From: Shinella zoogloeoides
GTDB taxonomy: Bacteria; Pseudomonadota; Alphaproteobacteria; Rhizobiales; Rhizobiaceae
Assembly: GCF_030733845.1 (NCBI RefSeq)
Contig: NZ_CP132311.1
Coordinates: 2,855,501-2,919,500 of the forward strand
Direction of reading: 5' to 3'
Length of the DNA: 64,000 nucleotides
Shown: positions 11,617 to 20,267 of the stretch, piece after piece
How the letters are laid out: every line of letters begins with the position of its first letter
Numbering within the stretch: the stretch's first letter is position 1
Translations under genes and position numbers: made by a program
The notes under the pieces: model-generated
The model's input: the letters and a program-made list of their open reading frames with translations, nothing else
What the model was told of the DNA's origin: nothing
The model's database searches: none

Positions 11617-13590
11617 ATGAGCATCACCGCCCCATCCTTCGCGCCGGGCGCCACGCTCTCCGGGGACGGGGTGGAATTCGCGGTCTATTCGCACGATGCT
11701 TCCCGCGTCGAGCTCTGCCTGTTCGACGACGAGGGCGACAGGGAACTCGCCCGCCTCACCATGGGGCGGGACGAGAACGGCTTCCACCGCGTCTTCGTCG
11801 AGGGCGCGGCGGCCGGCACGCGCTACGGTTTTCGCGCGGACGGCGTCTATTCGCCCGACCACGGCCTCTGGTTCGATCCGGCAAAGCTGCTGGTCGATCC
11901 CTATGCCCGGGAACTCGACCGCCGCTTCGTGCATGACGGACGGCTCACCGTCTTCGGCGCGGAAACGGCGGATATCGTGCCGAAGGCCATCGTCACCCGC
12001 GATCGGCCGGTGACGGTGAAGCCGCCTCTCTTCCGGCCCGGCGGCTTCATCTACGAGATCGCCGTGCGCGGCTTCACCATGCTGCATCCGGACGTGCCGG
12101 AAGCGATGCGCGGCACGGTCGGCGCGCTCGCCCATCCCGCCGTGCTCGCCCATCTGAAGCGCCTCGGCGTCGATGCCGTCGAGCTGATGCCGATCACCGC
12201 CTGGATCGACGAGCGTCACCTGCCGCCGCTCGGCCTTTCCAACAGCTGGGGCTACAACCCCATCGCCCTGATGGCGCTCGATCCGCGCCTCGTGCCCGGC
12301 GGCATGAAGGAGCTTGCGGACACGGTGGCGGCCCTGCGTGCGGAAGGCATCGGCACCATCCTCGACCTCGTCTTCAACCATTCCGGCGAGAGCGACCGCC
12401 ACGGCGCGACGCTCTCCATGCGCGGCCTCGACAATCTCACCTATTATCGCCATGTGCCCGACAGGCCAGGTGAGCTGATCAACGATACCGGCTGCGGCAA
12501 CACCATTGCCGGCGAGCATCCGGTCGTGCGCCAGCTCGTGCTCGACAGCCTGCGCCATTTCGTGCGCCATGCCGGTGTCGATGGCTTCCGCTTCGACCTC
12601 GCCACCATTCTCGGCCGCGAGGCGAACGGTTTCTCCGCCCATGCCGCGCTGCTCTCCGATATCTGCGAGGATTCCTTGCTCCGGGATCGCGTGCTGATCG
12701 CCGAACCCTGGGATATCGGCCCCGGCGGCTACCAGCTCGGCAATTTCCCCGCCCCCTTCCTCGAATGGAACGACCGCTACCGCGACGACGCCCGCATGTT
12801 CTGGCGCGGCGACAGCCACAGGCTCGGCGGCTTCGTCACCGCCTTTGCCGGCTCCTCAGACATCTTCTCGCGCAACGGCGGCGAGCGCACCCGCACGGTC
12901 AATTTCCTCGCCGCCCATGACGGCTTCACGCTGATGGACCTCGTCTCGCACACGATGAAGCACAATGCGGCGAACGGCGAGGACAACCGCGACGGCCACA
13001 ACGAGAACCATTCCTGGAACAACGGCGCGGAAGGCGCGACCACCGACGGCGCCGTGCTCTCGGCCCGCCGGGCGGACGTGAAGGCGCTGCTCTCCAGCCT
13101 GTTCCTGTCACGCGGCACCGTGATGCTGACGGCCGGCGACGAGGGCGGGCGCAGCCAGGGCGGCAACAACAACGCCTATTGCCAGGACAATGCCATCACC
13201 TGGCTGCACTGGGACCGGCTGGACGAAGGCCTGATCGAGCACACCGCCATGCTGTCGGCCATCCGCAAGCGCTTTCCGGCGCTCGGCGAGACGATCTTCC
13301 TCAGCGGCACCGGCGATGTCGAATGGCTGACGCTCGCCGGCAGCCCGATGACCGTCGCGGACTGGGAGGCTCCCTTTGCCGGCACCTTGCTCGTCCTCCT
13401 GAAGACGCCGGATCTCGAGCAGCGGCGCATCGTCCGCCTCGCGATCGCCATCAACCGCACGCATGGCGAACAGGCCCTTGCCTTGCCCCTGCCGGATGGA
13501 CGAGACTGGGTGAGCCTGCTCACCGTCAACCATCCGGCGACCGGCATGCTTCACGCGCGCACCGTCGAAATTTTTGTCGAAAAATACTGA
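11617..13590 (+). CDS. glgX: glycogen debranching enzyme
   Basis: A 657-residue GH13 isoamylase-type enzyme that hydrolyses alpha-1,6 branches, preferentially on phosphorylase-trimmed chains. An N-terminal CBM48 domain (about 10-95, GVEFAVYSHDASRVELCLFD) is followed by the barrel; visible catalytic motifs are GVDGFRFDLATILGRE (nucleophile Asp), LIAEPWDIGPGGYQ (Glu) and LAAHDGFTLMD (Asp). It is the last gene of the glg operon, starting 1 nt after pgm. No clear terminator follows; instead a repeat element lies at 13619-13685. Pairing with glgP in one operon fits a complete storage and mobilisation module. Confidence 0.96.
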   Translation: MSITAPSFAPGATLSGDGVEFAVYSHDASRVELCLFDDEGDRELARLTMGRDENGFHRVFVEGAAAGTRYGFRADGVYSPDHGLWFDPAKLLVDPYARELDRRFVHDGRLTVFGAETADIVPKAIVTRDRPVTVKPPLFRPGGFIYEIAVRGFTMLHPDVPEAMRGTVGALAHPAVLAHLKRLGVDAVELMPITAWIDERHLPPLGLSNSWGYNPIALMALDPRLVPGGMKELADTVAALRAEGIGTILDLVFNHSGESDRHGATLSMRGLDNLTYYRHVPDRPGELINDTGCGNTIAGEHPVVRQLVLDSLRHFVRHAGVDGFRFDLATILGREANGFSAHAALLSDICEDSLLRDRVLIAEPWDIGPGGYQLGNFPAPFLEWNDRYRDDARMFWRGDSHRLGGFVTAFAGSSDIFSRNGGERTRTVNFLAAHDGFTLMDLVSHTMKHNAANGEDNRDGHNENHSWNNGAEGATTDGAVLSARRADVKALLSSLFLSRGTVMLTAGDEGGRSQGGNNNAYCQDNAITWLHWDRLDEGLIEHTAMLSAIRKRFPALGETIFLSGTGDVEWLTLAGSPMTVADWEAPFAGTLLVLLKTPDLEQRRIVRLAIAINRTHGEQALALPLPDGRDWVSLLTVNHPATGMLHARTVEIFVEKY

Positions 13591-13618
13591 ATTTCCATTG
13601 CCCGGACAAACCGTCTCT

Positions 13619-13685
13619 CTAAAGCACTTCCAGCAAAAGCGGATACCGGTTTTCGCTCGCAAATGCGGAAGACAAAGAGATAGAT
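13619..13685 (+). repeat. short interspersed repeat (AAAGCACTTCC type)
   Basis: An imperfect, partly palindromic segment beginning CTCTAAAGCACTTCCAGC and ending GGAAGACAAAGAGATAG, with a central ACCGGTTTTC block. The ends are roughly complementary (CTCTAAAG against the CAAAGAG end; ACTTCC against GGAAG). A related arrangement (TTTAGAGC, ACCGGTTTTCCC, GACAAAC) occurs in reverse at 54530-54635. Such elements are common between rhizobial genes; function unknown. It sits between glgX and the MaoC gene. Confidence 0.6.
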
Positions 13686-13711
13686 CCCGATACGAACGGC
13701 GAGAAGGCCAG

Positions 13712-14200
13712 ATGCCAGCCACCATCCATTTGAAAGACATTCCCCCCCTCGTCGGAACGGAGATCGGCCTTTCGCGCTGGTTCACCGTCGACCAGACGAT
13801 GATCGACCGTTTTGCCGATGCGACGGAGGACCATCAGTTCATCCACACCGATCCGGTGCGGGCCGCCGCCGAAACGCCGTTCGGCGGCACCATCGCCCAC
13901 GGCTTCCTCACCCTCTCGCTGCTCTCGGCGATGAACTACGATTGCCTGCCGCACATCATCGAGCAGACGATGGGCATCAATTACGGTTTTGAGAAAATCC
14001 GGTTCATGACGCCGGTGAAGAGCGGCGCTCAGGTGCGTGGCCGCTTCAAGCTCGCCGAAGCCCGTTTCCGCGGCGCCGGCATGGTGACGATCCGCTATGA
14101 CGTGACGGTCGAGATCGAGGACGAGCGCAAGCCGGCGCTGACGGCCGACTGGATCACCATCATCCAGTTCGATCCGAAGGACCGGCCGGAGAACGTGTGA
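13712..14200 (+). CDS. MaoC family dehydratase (R-specific enoyl-CoA hydratase-like)
   Basis: A 162-residue hot-dog fold protein. The hydratase-2 motif is complete: FADATEDHQFIHTDP with the catalytic Asp and His, followed by PFGGTIAHGFLTLSL. Family members hydrate trans-2-enoyl-CoA to R-3-hydroxyacyl-CoA; the exact substrate is unknown. The frame is open upstream through the repeat element, but ATG at 13712 preceded by GAGAAGGCC gives the normal N-terminus. Its stop overlaps the start of the GNAT gene (GTGA), so the two are coupled. The short distance after glgX leaves open whether it has its own promoter. Confidence 0.87.
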   Translation: MPATIHLKDIPPLVGTEIGLSRWFTVDQTMIDRFADATEDHQFIHTDPVRAAAETPFGGTIAHGFLTLSLLSAMNYDCLPHIIEQTMGINYGFEKIRFMTPVKSGAQVRGRFKLAEARFRGAGMVTIRYDVTVEIEDERKPALTADWITIIQFDPKDRPENV

Positions 14201-14721
14201 AGATCCGCTCCGCCCGGCACGAGGATCTGCCGGCGCTCGGCGCCTGCGACTTCTCCTTCCTGGTTACCCGCGAGGCTATGCCGCCTTTCGAGGGCGACTG
14301 GCTGGCCCATGCCCGGCCGGTCGAGCCCTACCCCAAGAACTACGGCTTCGACCCCGCGGAACTGGAAACCTATGTGGCGATGGACGACAAGGCGCTTTTC
14401 GTCGTCATCGGCGACGAGGCGCCCGTCGGCTATATCGCGCTCTCGGCCGGCTGGAACAATTTCGCCTTCGTCGACGATCTCGCCGTCGATGCGCAATGGC
14501 GCGGCACCGGCGCCGCGCAGCGCCTGATGCAGCGCGCCGTCGACTGGACGAGGGAAAAGGGCCTGCCCGGCCTCCGGCTCGAGACCCAGAGCAACAATAT
14601 CGCGGCCTGCCGCTTCTACCTGCGCCAGGATTTTACGCTCGGCGGCCATGACAGGCACCTGTACGAAGGGCTGTCCCCCGGCACGCGGGAGACAGCCCTG
14701 TTTTTCTACCGTTTTCTCTGA
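14197..14721 (+). CDS. GNAT family N-acetyltransferase
   Basis: A 174-residue protein with GNAT architecture: acetyl-CoA binding motif around VDAQWRGTGAAQRLMQRAV (R-x-x-G-x-A type), then an ETQSNNIAACRFYLRQDF segment typical of motif B. The start is GTG at 14197 overlapping the MaoC stop by 3 nt. Substrate unknown; a small molecule or protein N-terminus is possible. The last codons lie inside a stem-loop followed by five T, suggesting termination overlapping the coding end. Convergent with soxG. Confidence 0.85.
   Translation: MKIRSARHEDLPALGACDFSFLVTREAMPPFEGDWLAHARPVEPYPKNYGFDPAELETYVAMDDKALFVVIGDEAPVGYIALSAGWNNFAFVDDLAVDAQWRGTGAAQRLMQRAVDWTREKGLPGLRLETQSNNIAACRFYLRQDFTLGGHDRHLYEGLSPGTRETALFFYRFL
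14667..14705 (+). terminator. terminator hairpin overlapping the GNAT 3' end
   Basis: A 9-bp perfect outer stem (AGGGCTGTC at 14667-14675 with GACAGCCCT at 14691-14699), extendable inward through CCCG/CGGG, followed by GTTTTT. It lies entirely within the last codons of the GNAT gene, so the same bases code and fold. Functional termination is inferred. Confidence 0.55.
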
Positions 14722-14726
14722 TCGGC

Positions 14727-15275
14727 TCAGAGCCCGGCGTCTTCCGCGCCCTCGGCGAGCATGCCGAAGGCATAGGGCGAGAACGAGCGCCAGCACTCGA
14801 CGCGGTAGTCCTCCTTGCCGGTGCGCAGCAACACGATCTCGATCTTGCCGAGCACCGTGCGCGCCGCAGCCCCCACCGGGAAGGCCGTCTTGCCGAGATC
14901 GAGCGGGCAGGCGGCGGCAATCGCCTCTGCCGCGTTCGGGCCGGAAACGAGGACGGCGGTATTGCGGTGGGAGACGTCCGTCGCCGAATGCAGCACGCCC
15001 GCATTCGCAGCGGCGGCCATCAGGTCCGCGCCGTTCTCGTCGATCAGCAGCCACTCGTCCGGGCCGAGCCAGAGCGCATGGCGGCCATTCGCGGAAGCCG
15101 AGGTCTTCGGACGCGTCGGCAGCGTCAGGCCGAAGGCCGACGACAGGGCGTCGAGCGCATCCGTGCCGGCGCGCAGCGACAGGCGGGTTGCGGGAGCGGC
15201 GGGCGTGACGCGCGCGCCGGCGGAGCCGCCGTGACGGCCGGCAAGCGGCGCCTTGCGAAGAGCTTGATCAGCCAT
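14727..15275 (-). CDS. soxG: sarcosine oxidase, gamma subunit
   Basis: A 182-residue subunit of heterotetrameric sarcosine oxidase, related to GcvT-like folds (WLGPDEWLLIDE and ISHRNTAVLVSGP-like segments visible). The open frame extends upstream, but ATG at 15275 overlaps the soxA stop by 8 nt and gives the family's usual N-terminus. It is the last gene of the sox operon. Gamma lacks the flavin sites and is needed for assembly and activity. Cytoplasmic. Confidence 0.93.
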   Translation of the reverse strand: MADQALRKAPLAGRHGGSAGARVTPAAPATRLSLRAGTDALDALSSAFGLTLPTRPKTSASANGRHALWLGPDEWLLIDENGADLMAAAANAGVLHSATDVSHRNTAVLVSGPNAAEAIAAACPLDLGKTAFPVGAAARTVLGKIEIVLLRTGKEDYRVECWRSFSPYAFGMLAEGAEDAGL

Positions 15276-18261
15276 TGAGGCGTCCTCCTTCCTTATCGAT
15301 GAAGACCATGTCGCTGACCTCAACCGCGATGGTGCGGTCGGGCATCGGAACGTAGAGCGTCTGGCCCATGCGTGCCTGTCCGCCGGCAACGAGCGCCATG
15401 GCGATCGACCGGCCGCAATTTTCCGACCAGTAGGACGAGGTCACATGGCCGAGCATTTTCATCGGCTTCGGCTCGTTCGGATCGGCGACGATCTGCGCGC
15501 CCTCCTCCAGAACCACATTCGGGTCCTTGGTCAGGAGGCCGACAAGCTGCTTGCGGCCCTCCTTGACGAGGTCCGGGCGCTTGAGGCCGCGGATGCCGAC
15601 GAAGTCCGCCTTCTTCTTGGAGACGGCCCAGCTGAGGCTGGCGTCGTGCGGCGTGACCGTGCCGTCCGTATCCTGGCCGACGATGATGTAGCCCTTCTCG
15701 GCGCGCAGGACGTGCATGGTCTCCGTGCCGTAGGCGCAGGCGCCGAGCGGCTCGGCCCGCGCCCAGATGGCTTCCCAGACGGCCTGGCCGTAATCGGCGG
15801 GAACGTTGACTTCGTAGCCCGCTTCACCGGTGAAGGACATGCGGAAGAGCCGGGTCGGCACGCCGCAGATTTTTCCTTCGCGCACGCTCATATGCGGGAA
15901 GGCCTCGTTGGAGATGTCGATGCCCTCGACCAGCGGCTCGAGGATTTCGCGCGCCTTCGGACCCTGCACGGCGATCACAGCCCATTGCTCGGTGGTCGAG
16001 GTCAGCCAGACCTTGAGATGCGGGAACTCCGTCTGGAGATAGTCTTCCATGTGGTGCATGACGCGCGGCGCGCCGCCCGTCGTGGTGGTGACATGGAAGC
16101 GGTCTTCCGCAAGGCGCCCGACGACGCCGTCGTCATAGACGAAGCCGTCCTCGCGCAGCATGATGCCGTAGCGGCAACGGCCGGGCTTCAACGTGTCCCA
16201 CGCGTTGGTGTACATGAGGTTCATGAACTCGCCGGCATCCGGGCCGACGACCTCGATCTTGCCGAGCGTCGAGGCATCGAACAGGCCGGCGGCGTTGCGC
16301 ACCGTGCGGCACTCGCGGTTGACCGCGTCATGCATGGTCTCGCCCGAGCGCGGATAGTACCAGGCGCGCTTCCAGTTGCCGACATCCTCGAAGACGGCGC
16401 CGTGCGCCTCCTCCCAGGCATGGATCGGCGTCTTGCGCGCCGGGTCGAACAGATCGCCACGCGAATGGCTGATCAGCGCGCCGAAGGTGACGGGCGTATA
16501 GGGCGCGCGGAACGTGGTGAGGCCGATCTTCGGGATCTCGCGGTTCAGCACTTCCGAGGCGATGGCAAGGCCGTGGATGTTGGAGAGCTTGCCCTGGTCC
16601 GTCGCCATGCCGTTGGTGGTGAAGCGCTTGATGTGCTCGATCGAGTGCATGCCCTCGCGCACCGCAAGGCGGATATCCTTGGCGCAGACGTCGTTCTGGA
16701 AGTCGACGAAAGCCTTGACGGTCGTGTCGACACCAGCGCCTTCGCCGGCCCCGGCCATGCCGCCGGTCCATTCGAAGGCGTTCTCGCCGCGAAGCTCGAC
16801 CTTGCCGCCGCCCTCGTTGCCGGTGGCGCGGGCCATCAGCTCGCCGGCCGCCAGCGCCTCCTCGATCGTCGCCTGCAGACCGTCCGTGCCGTTGCACGAG
16901 CCGACGGAAAGGCAATCCTGCGCATAGGTGCCCGGCAGGAAACGGCCGGAGGCGGCGTCATAGGCCACCTTGCCGCGCGACTGCGAGAAGAGGTGGACGG
17001 AGGGCGTCCAGCCGGCGGACATCAAGAGCGCATCGACCGGGATCGAGCGCGCCGAGCCGCCGCCGTTGCGGGCGACCGACATGGAGGAGACGCGCAGCTT
17101 GCCCTTGGTGTCGACCACCGAATGGCCCGCCAGCACCTCGATGCCGAGCTTGCGGGCCTCGGCAAGGACGGCCTCGCCGGGCTTTTCGCGTACATCGACG
17201 ATGGCGGCGATGGCGACGCCCGCGCGCTTCAGGTCGAAGGCCGCTTCATAGGCCGAGTCGCTCGCCGTGTAGACGCCGACCTTGCGGCCGACGGCGACGC
17301 CGAAATGGTTGAGATAGGTACGCGCCGCCGACGCCAGCATGATGCCCGGCCGATCGTTGTTGGCGAACACCATGTGCCGCTCGATGGAGCCGGTGGCGAG
17401 CACGACGCGCTTGGCGCGCACCTGCCACAGCCGCTCGCGCGGCAGCTTCCTGTCGGGGCGCGCGAGATGGTCCGTCACGCGCTCCACGAGGCCGACGAAA
17501 TTGTGGTTGTAGTAGCCGAACGCCGTGGTGCGGGTGAGAACGGTGACGTTCTCCATCGCCTTCAGCTTCGCGGCGGTCGCCTGCGCCCAGTCGTAGCCGT
17601 TTTTCCCGTCGATGGTGACGGACGTGTCGTAATGCAGCGCACCGCCGACTTCCGGCTGCTCGTCGACGAGGATGACGCGTGCACCCGCCTCGGCGGCGGC
17701 GAGCGCCGCGGACAGGCCGGCGACGCCGGCACCGGCCACCAGCACGTCGCAATAGGCGTAGCGGTTGGCGTAGTGGTCAGGATCCTCCTCCGTCGGCGCG
17801 ACGCCGAGGCCGGCGGCTTTACGGATGAAGGGCTCGTAGAGCTTTTCCCAAGCCGCCTTCGGCCACATGAAGGTCTTGTAGTAGAAGCCGGCGGCGAAGA
17901 ACGGCGACAGGAGGTTGTTGACGCCGCCGACATCGAAGGCGAGCGAGGGCCAGCGGTTCTGCGATTCCACCTTCATGCCGTCGAAGACTTCCTGCACCGG
18001 CGCGCGCACATTCGGCTGGCGGCGTGCGGCGTCGCGCGACACGTCGATCAGCGCGTTCGGCTCTTCCGGCCCGGCCGAAAGGATACCGCGCGGGCGATGG
18101 TACTTGAACGACCGGCCGACGAGGTGCACGCCGTTGGCGAGCAGCGCCGAGGCGACGGTATCGCCCTCAAGCGCGTCGAAGGTCTTTCCGTCGAAGGTGA
18201 AACGCGCCGTCCTGGCGGGCGTCAGGCGGCCCTGGCCGGCAATGCGATTGGCACCGCTCAT
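15268..18261 (-). CDS. soxA: sarcosine oxidase, alpha subunit
   Basis: A 997-residue subunit. Residues 20-110 form a 2Fe-2S-ferredoxin-like fold without the full Cys set; 173-200 is a Rossmann dinucleotide site (VLVAGAGVAGLSAALAAA...VDE) for NAD; the last 400 residues form a GcvT-type tetrahydrofolate-binding domain (from about residue 600). With beta, gamma and delta it oxidatively demethylates sarcosine to glycine, passing the methyl carbon to tetrahydrofolate and producing hydrogen peroxide. Start overlaps the soxD stop as ATGA. Length is the family norm, so nothing is missing. Confidence 0.96.
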   Translation of the reverse strand: MSGANRIAGQGRLTPARTARFTFDGKTFDALEGDTVASALLANGVHLVGRSFKYHRPRGILSAGPEEPNALIDVSRDAARRQPNVRAPVQEVFDGMKVESQNRWPSLAFDVGGVNNLLSPFFAAGFYYKTFMWPKAAWEKLYEPFIRKAAGLGVAPTEEDPDHYANRYAYCDVLVAGAGVAGLSAALAAAEAGARVILVDEQPEVGGALHYDTSVTIDGKNGYDWAQATAAKLKAMENVTVLTRTTAFGYYNHNFVGLVERVTDHLARPDRKLPRERLWQVRAKRVVLATGSIERHMVFANNDRPGIMLASAARTYLNHFGVAVGRKVGVYTASDSAYEAAFDLKRAGVAIAAIVDVREKPGEAVLAEARKLGIEVLAGHSVVDTKGKLRVSSMSVARNGGGSARSIPVDALLMSAGWTPSVHLFSQSRGKVAYDAASGRFLPGTYAQDCLSVGSCNGTDGLQATIEEALAAGELMARATGNEGGGKVELRGENAFEWTGGMAGAGEGAGVDTTVKAFVDFQNDVCAKDIRLAVREGMHSIEHIKRFTTNGMATDQGKLSNIHGLAIASEVLNREIPKIGLTTFRAPYTPVTFGALISHSRGDLFDPARKTPIHAWEEAHGAVFEDVGNWKRAWYYPRSGETMHDAVNRECRTVRNAAGLFDASTLGKIEVVGPDAGEFMNLMYTNAWDTLKPGRCRYGIMLREDGFVYDDGVVGRLAEDRFHVTTTTGGAPRVMHHMEDYLQTEFPHLKVWLTSTTEQWAVIAVQGPKAREILEPLVEGIDISNEAFPHMSVREGKICGVPTRLFRMSFTGEAGYEVNVPADYGQAVWEAIWARAEPLGACAYGTETMHVLRAEKGYIIVGQDTDGTVTPHDASLSWAVSKKKADFVGIRGLKRPDLVKEGRKQLVGLLTKDPNVVLEEGAQIVADPNEPKPMKMLGHVTSSYWSENCGRSIAMALVAGGQARMGQTLYVPMPDRTIAVEVSDMVFIDKEGGRLNG

Positions 18262-18602
18262 TTCGCGATTCCTTCTACGGCTTCATAGGTTTCGACGGTC
18301 TTTTCGGTGGCGGGGGCGACGCCCGGCAGATCGGGTTTCGGCTCGCCGGCCTTGTAGCTCATGTAGAACCGGTCGCTCACCGTGTCGCGCGCCGCGTTGA
18401 AGAAGCGCCCGCAGCCGTGGATATGGCGCCAGCGTTCGAAGATCAGGCCCTTCGGGTTGTCACGCAGGAAGAAATAGTCCTGGAACTCCTCGTCGGTGAT
18501 GTCGGCGATGTTGGTCGGCCGGGCGATGTGCGCGTCGCCGCCATGGCGGAATTCGAGCTCGGAGCGCTCTTCCTCGCAGTAGGGGCAGTAGATCAGCAGC
18601 AT
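18258..18602 (-). CDS. soxD: sarcosine oxidase, delta subunit
   Basis: A 114-residue zinc-binding subunit. It opens with MLLIYCPYCEEER: the Cys pair at 6 and 9, a downstream His, and the Cys in HGCGRFFNAARD supply the Zn ligands. RRHFA-like C-terminal tail interacts with alpha in known structures. Its ribosome site is AGGTAGGA, 14 nt after the stop of the preceding 49-codon ORF. In most rhizobia soxD directly follows soxB; here two small ORFs separate them. Confidence 0.95.
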   Translation of the reverse strand: MLLIYCPYCEEERSELEFRHGGDAHIARPTNIADITDEEFQDYFFLRDNPKGLIFERWRHIHGCGRFFNAARDTVSDRFYMSYKAGEPKPDLPGVAPATEKTVETYEAVEGIAK

Positions 18603-18616
18603 TTTATCCTACCTGT

Positions 18617-18766
18617 TTAAAGCTCTGGACCCGTCACAAGCGTGCCCGGTTCCTGGTCGCAAAGTCTCTGGCCCATGGTGACGAAGGGCACGAGCCGATG
18701 AAGCAGCTGCGCGGTATCGTCGTAGGGAGCCAGCACGTCTGGCACGCCAATATTGATGATGCTCAT
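18617..18766 (-). CDS. small hypothetical protein, 49 aa, inside sox operon
   Basis: Not recognised. ATG at 18766 overlaps the TGA of the preceding 83-codon ORF as ATGA, the same coupling seen across the operon, and the stop lies 14 nt before soxD. The product begins MSIINIGVPDVLAPYDDTAQ and contains one Cys and a short hydrophobic stretch (LLHRLVPFVTM). No signal peptide or full membrane helix. Start spacing and coupling argue that it is translated, but the frame is short enough that chance cannot be excluded. Possible assembly factor or membrane-proximal peptide; function unknown. Confidence 0.5.
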   Translation of the reverse strand: MSIINIGVPDVLAPYDDTAQLLHRLVPFVTMGQRLCDQEPGTLVTGPEL

Positions 18767-19014
18767 CGCAAAGAGGTTGCGTCGATGTGGAAGGCGCGGG
18801 TCAGGTCCTTTTCGTCCGGGACAAAATAGACCGCGGGTTCCCCGAGCACTTTCGCACATCCCAGCATCCCGCTCTCGGCGATGAAAGGCCAATTCTTCTC
18901 GCTCGCCGCCTTGCGGATTGTCTGAAAGCGAAAGTCATCCGGTTCGGGGAAGACATCGCCGACCGGCAGGGCGCCGGCCGTCATCAGCAATCCGGCGACG
19001 AGCGCGCCATTCAT
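18763..19014 (-). CDS. small exported protein, 83 aa, coupled to soxB (DUF2511/YebY-like motif)
   Basis: ATG at 19014 overlaps the soxB TGA (ATGA). The N-terminus MNGALVAGLLMTAGALPVGD looks like a short, weakly charged signal or anchor segment. The body has the pattern KNWPFIAESGMLGC...AVYFVPD...AFHID, resembling the W-x-F / x-L-x-C / A-V-Y-F arrangement of DUF2511 (YebY) periplasmic proteins. That resemblance is by eye and needs a profile search. It is the second gene of the sox operon. A periplasmic product inside a cytoplasmic flavoenzyme operon is unexpected. Confidence 0.62.
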   Translation of the reverse strand: MNGALVAGLLMTAGALPVGDVFPEPDDFRFQTIRKAASEKNWPFIAESGMLGCAKVLGEPAVYFVPDEKDLTRAFHIDATSLR

Positions 19015-20267
19015 CAGTGTGCCACCGCCGCCGCTGCCGCCTCGTCGATGAGGCGGCCAGTGCGGAAGCGGTCGAGCGTCAGGCCGGCCGCCAGCTTGTG
19101 CGGCTCGCCCTTCGCGATGAGATGGGCGAAGAGATGGGCCGAACCCGGCGTCGCCTTGAAGCCGCCGGTGCCCCAGCCGCAGTTGACGAAGAGGTTCTTG
19201 ACCGGCGTCACGCCCTGGATCGCCGAACGGTCCGGCGTGTTGTCGGTGATGCCGCCCCACTGGCGCATCATCTTGACGCGGCGGAACATCGGGAAGAGCT
19301 CGCAGATGGCGTCGAGCGTATGCGTGATGATCTGCAGGCCGCCCGTCTGGGAGTACGAATTGTACTGGTCCGTACCCGCGCCGATGACGAGTTCGCCCTT
19401 GTCCGACTGCGAGATATAGGCATGCACCGAGTTGGACATGACGACGCAGGGGAAGATCGGCTTCATCGGCTCGGAGACCAGCGCCTGGAGCGGCACGGAA
19501 TGCAGCGGCAGCTTGACGTCGGCCATCGAGAGGATGACCGAGTTGTGGCCCGAAGCCGACACGGCGATCTTCTTTGCCCCGATGAAGCCCTTCGACGTCT
19601 CGACACCCGTCACCGCGCCGTCAGGCCCGCGGCGGATGCCCTTGACCTCGCAGTTCTGGATGACATGCACGCCGCGATCGGAAGCCGCGCGGGCGTAGCC
19701 CCAGGCGACGGCATCGTGGCGGGCGGTGCCGCCGCGGCGCTGCAGGGCCGCGCCGTTGATCGGATAGCGGGCCGTCGCAGAGATGTCGAGGACCGGCACG
19801 AAATCCTTCGCCTGCTGCGGTGTCAGCCACTCGTTGTCGATACCGTAGAGACGGTTGGCGTGGACGTGCCGCTGGAAAGACTGCTTGTCGTGCACATTGT
19901 GCGACAGCATCATCACGCCGCGCGGCGAGTACATGACATTGTAGTTGAGGTCCTGGCTGAGGTTCTCCCAGAGCTTCAGCGAGTGCTCGTATATGTCCAT
20001 GCTCTCGTCATAGAGATAGTTCGAGCGGATGATGGTCGTGTTGCGGCCGGTATTGCCGCCGCCGAGCCAGCCCTTCTCGATCACGGCGACATTGGTGATG
20101 CCGTGCTCCTTGGCGAGGTAGTAGGCCGCGCCGAGGCCGTGGCCGCCGCCGCCGACGATGATCACGTCGTATTCCTTGCGCGGCTCGGGCGAGGTCCACT
20201 GTGCCTCCCATCCCTTGTGGCCGCGCATCGCCTCGCGGGCGACGGCAAAAGCCGAATATTTGCGCAT
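19014..20267 (-). CDS. soxB: sarcosine oxidase, beta subunit
   Basis: A 417-residue flavoprotein of the DAO family. A Rossmann FAD site runs from about residue 33 (YDVIIVGGGGHGLGAAYYLA, then VAVIEKGWLGGGNTGRNTT); in known enzymes beta carries non-covalent FAD plus covalent FMN on a His at the alpha interface. ATG at 20267 is chosen because the upstream extension codes for unrelated residues and the MRKYSAFAVAREA start is the family norm. First gene of the sox operon; promoter should lie in 20268-20594. Stop overlaps the next ORF. Confidence 0.95.
   Translation of the reverse strand: MRKYSAFAVAREAMRGHKGWEAQWTSPEPRKEYDVIIVGGGGHGLGAAYYLAKEHGITNVAVIEKGWLGGGNTGRNTTIIRSNYLYDESMDIYEHSLKLWENLSQDLNYNVMYSPRGVMMLSHNVHDKQSFQRHVHANRLYGIDNEWLTPQQAKDFVPVLDISATARYPINGAALQRRGGTARHDAVAWGYARAASDRGVHVIQNCEVKGIRRGPDGAVTGVETSKGFIGAKKIAVSASGHNSVILSMADVKLPLHSVPLQALVSEPMKPIFPCVVMSNSVHAYISQSDKGELVIGAGTDQYNSYSQTGGLQIITHTLDAICELFPMFRRVKMMRQWGGITDNTPDRSAIQGVTPVKNLFVNCGWGTGGFKATPGSAHLFAHLIAKGEPHKLAAGLTLDRFRTGRLIDEAAAAAVAH

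Noticed and set aside
15445..18288. 947-codon frame on the plus strand opposite soxA
   Set aside because: It is the antisense shadow of soxA in high-GC DNA; composition is Arg/Asp/Val/Gly-rich without domains and soxA is unmistakable.
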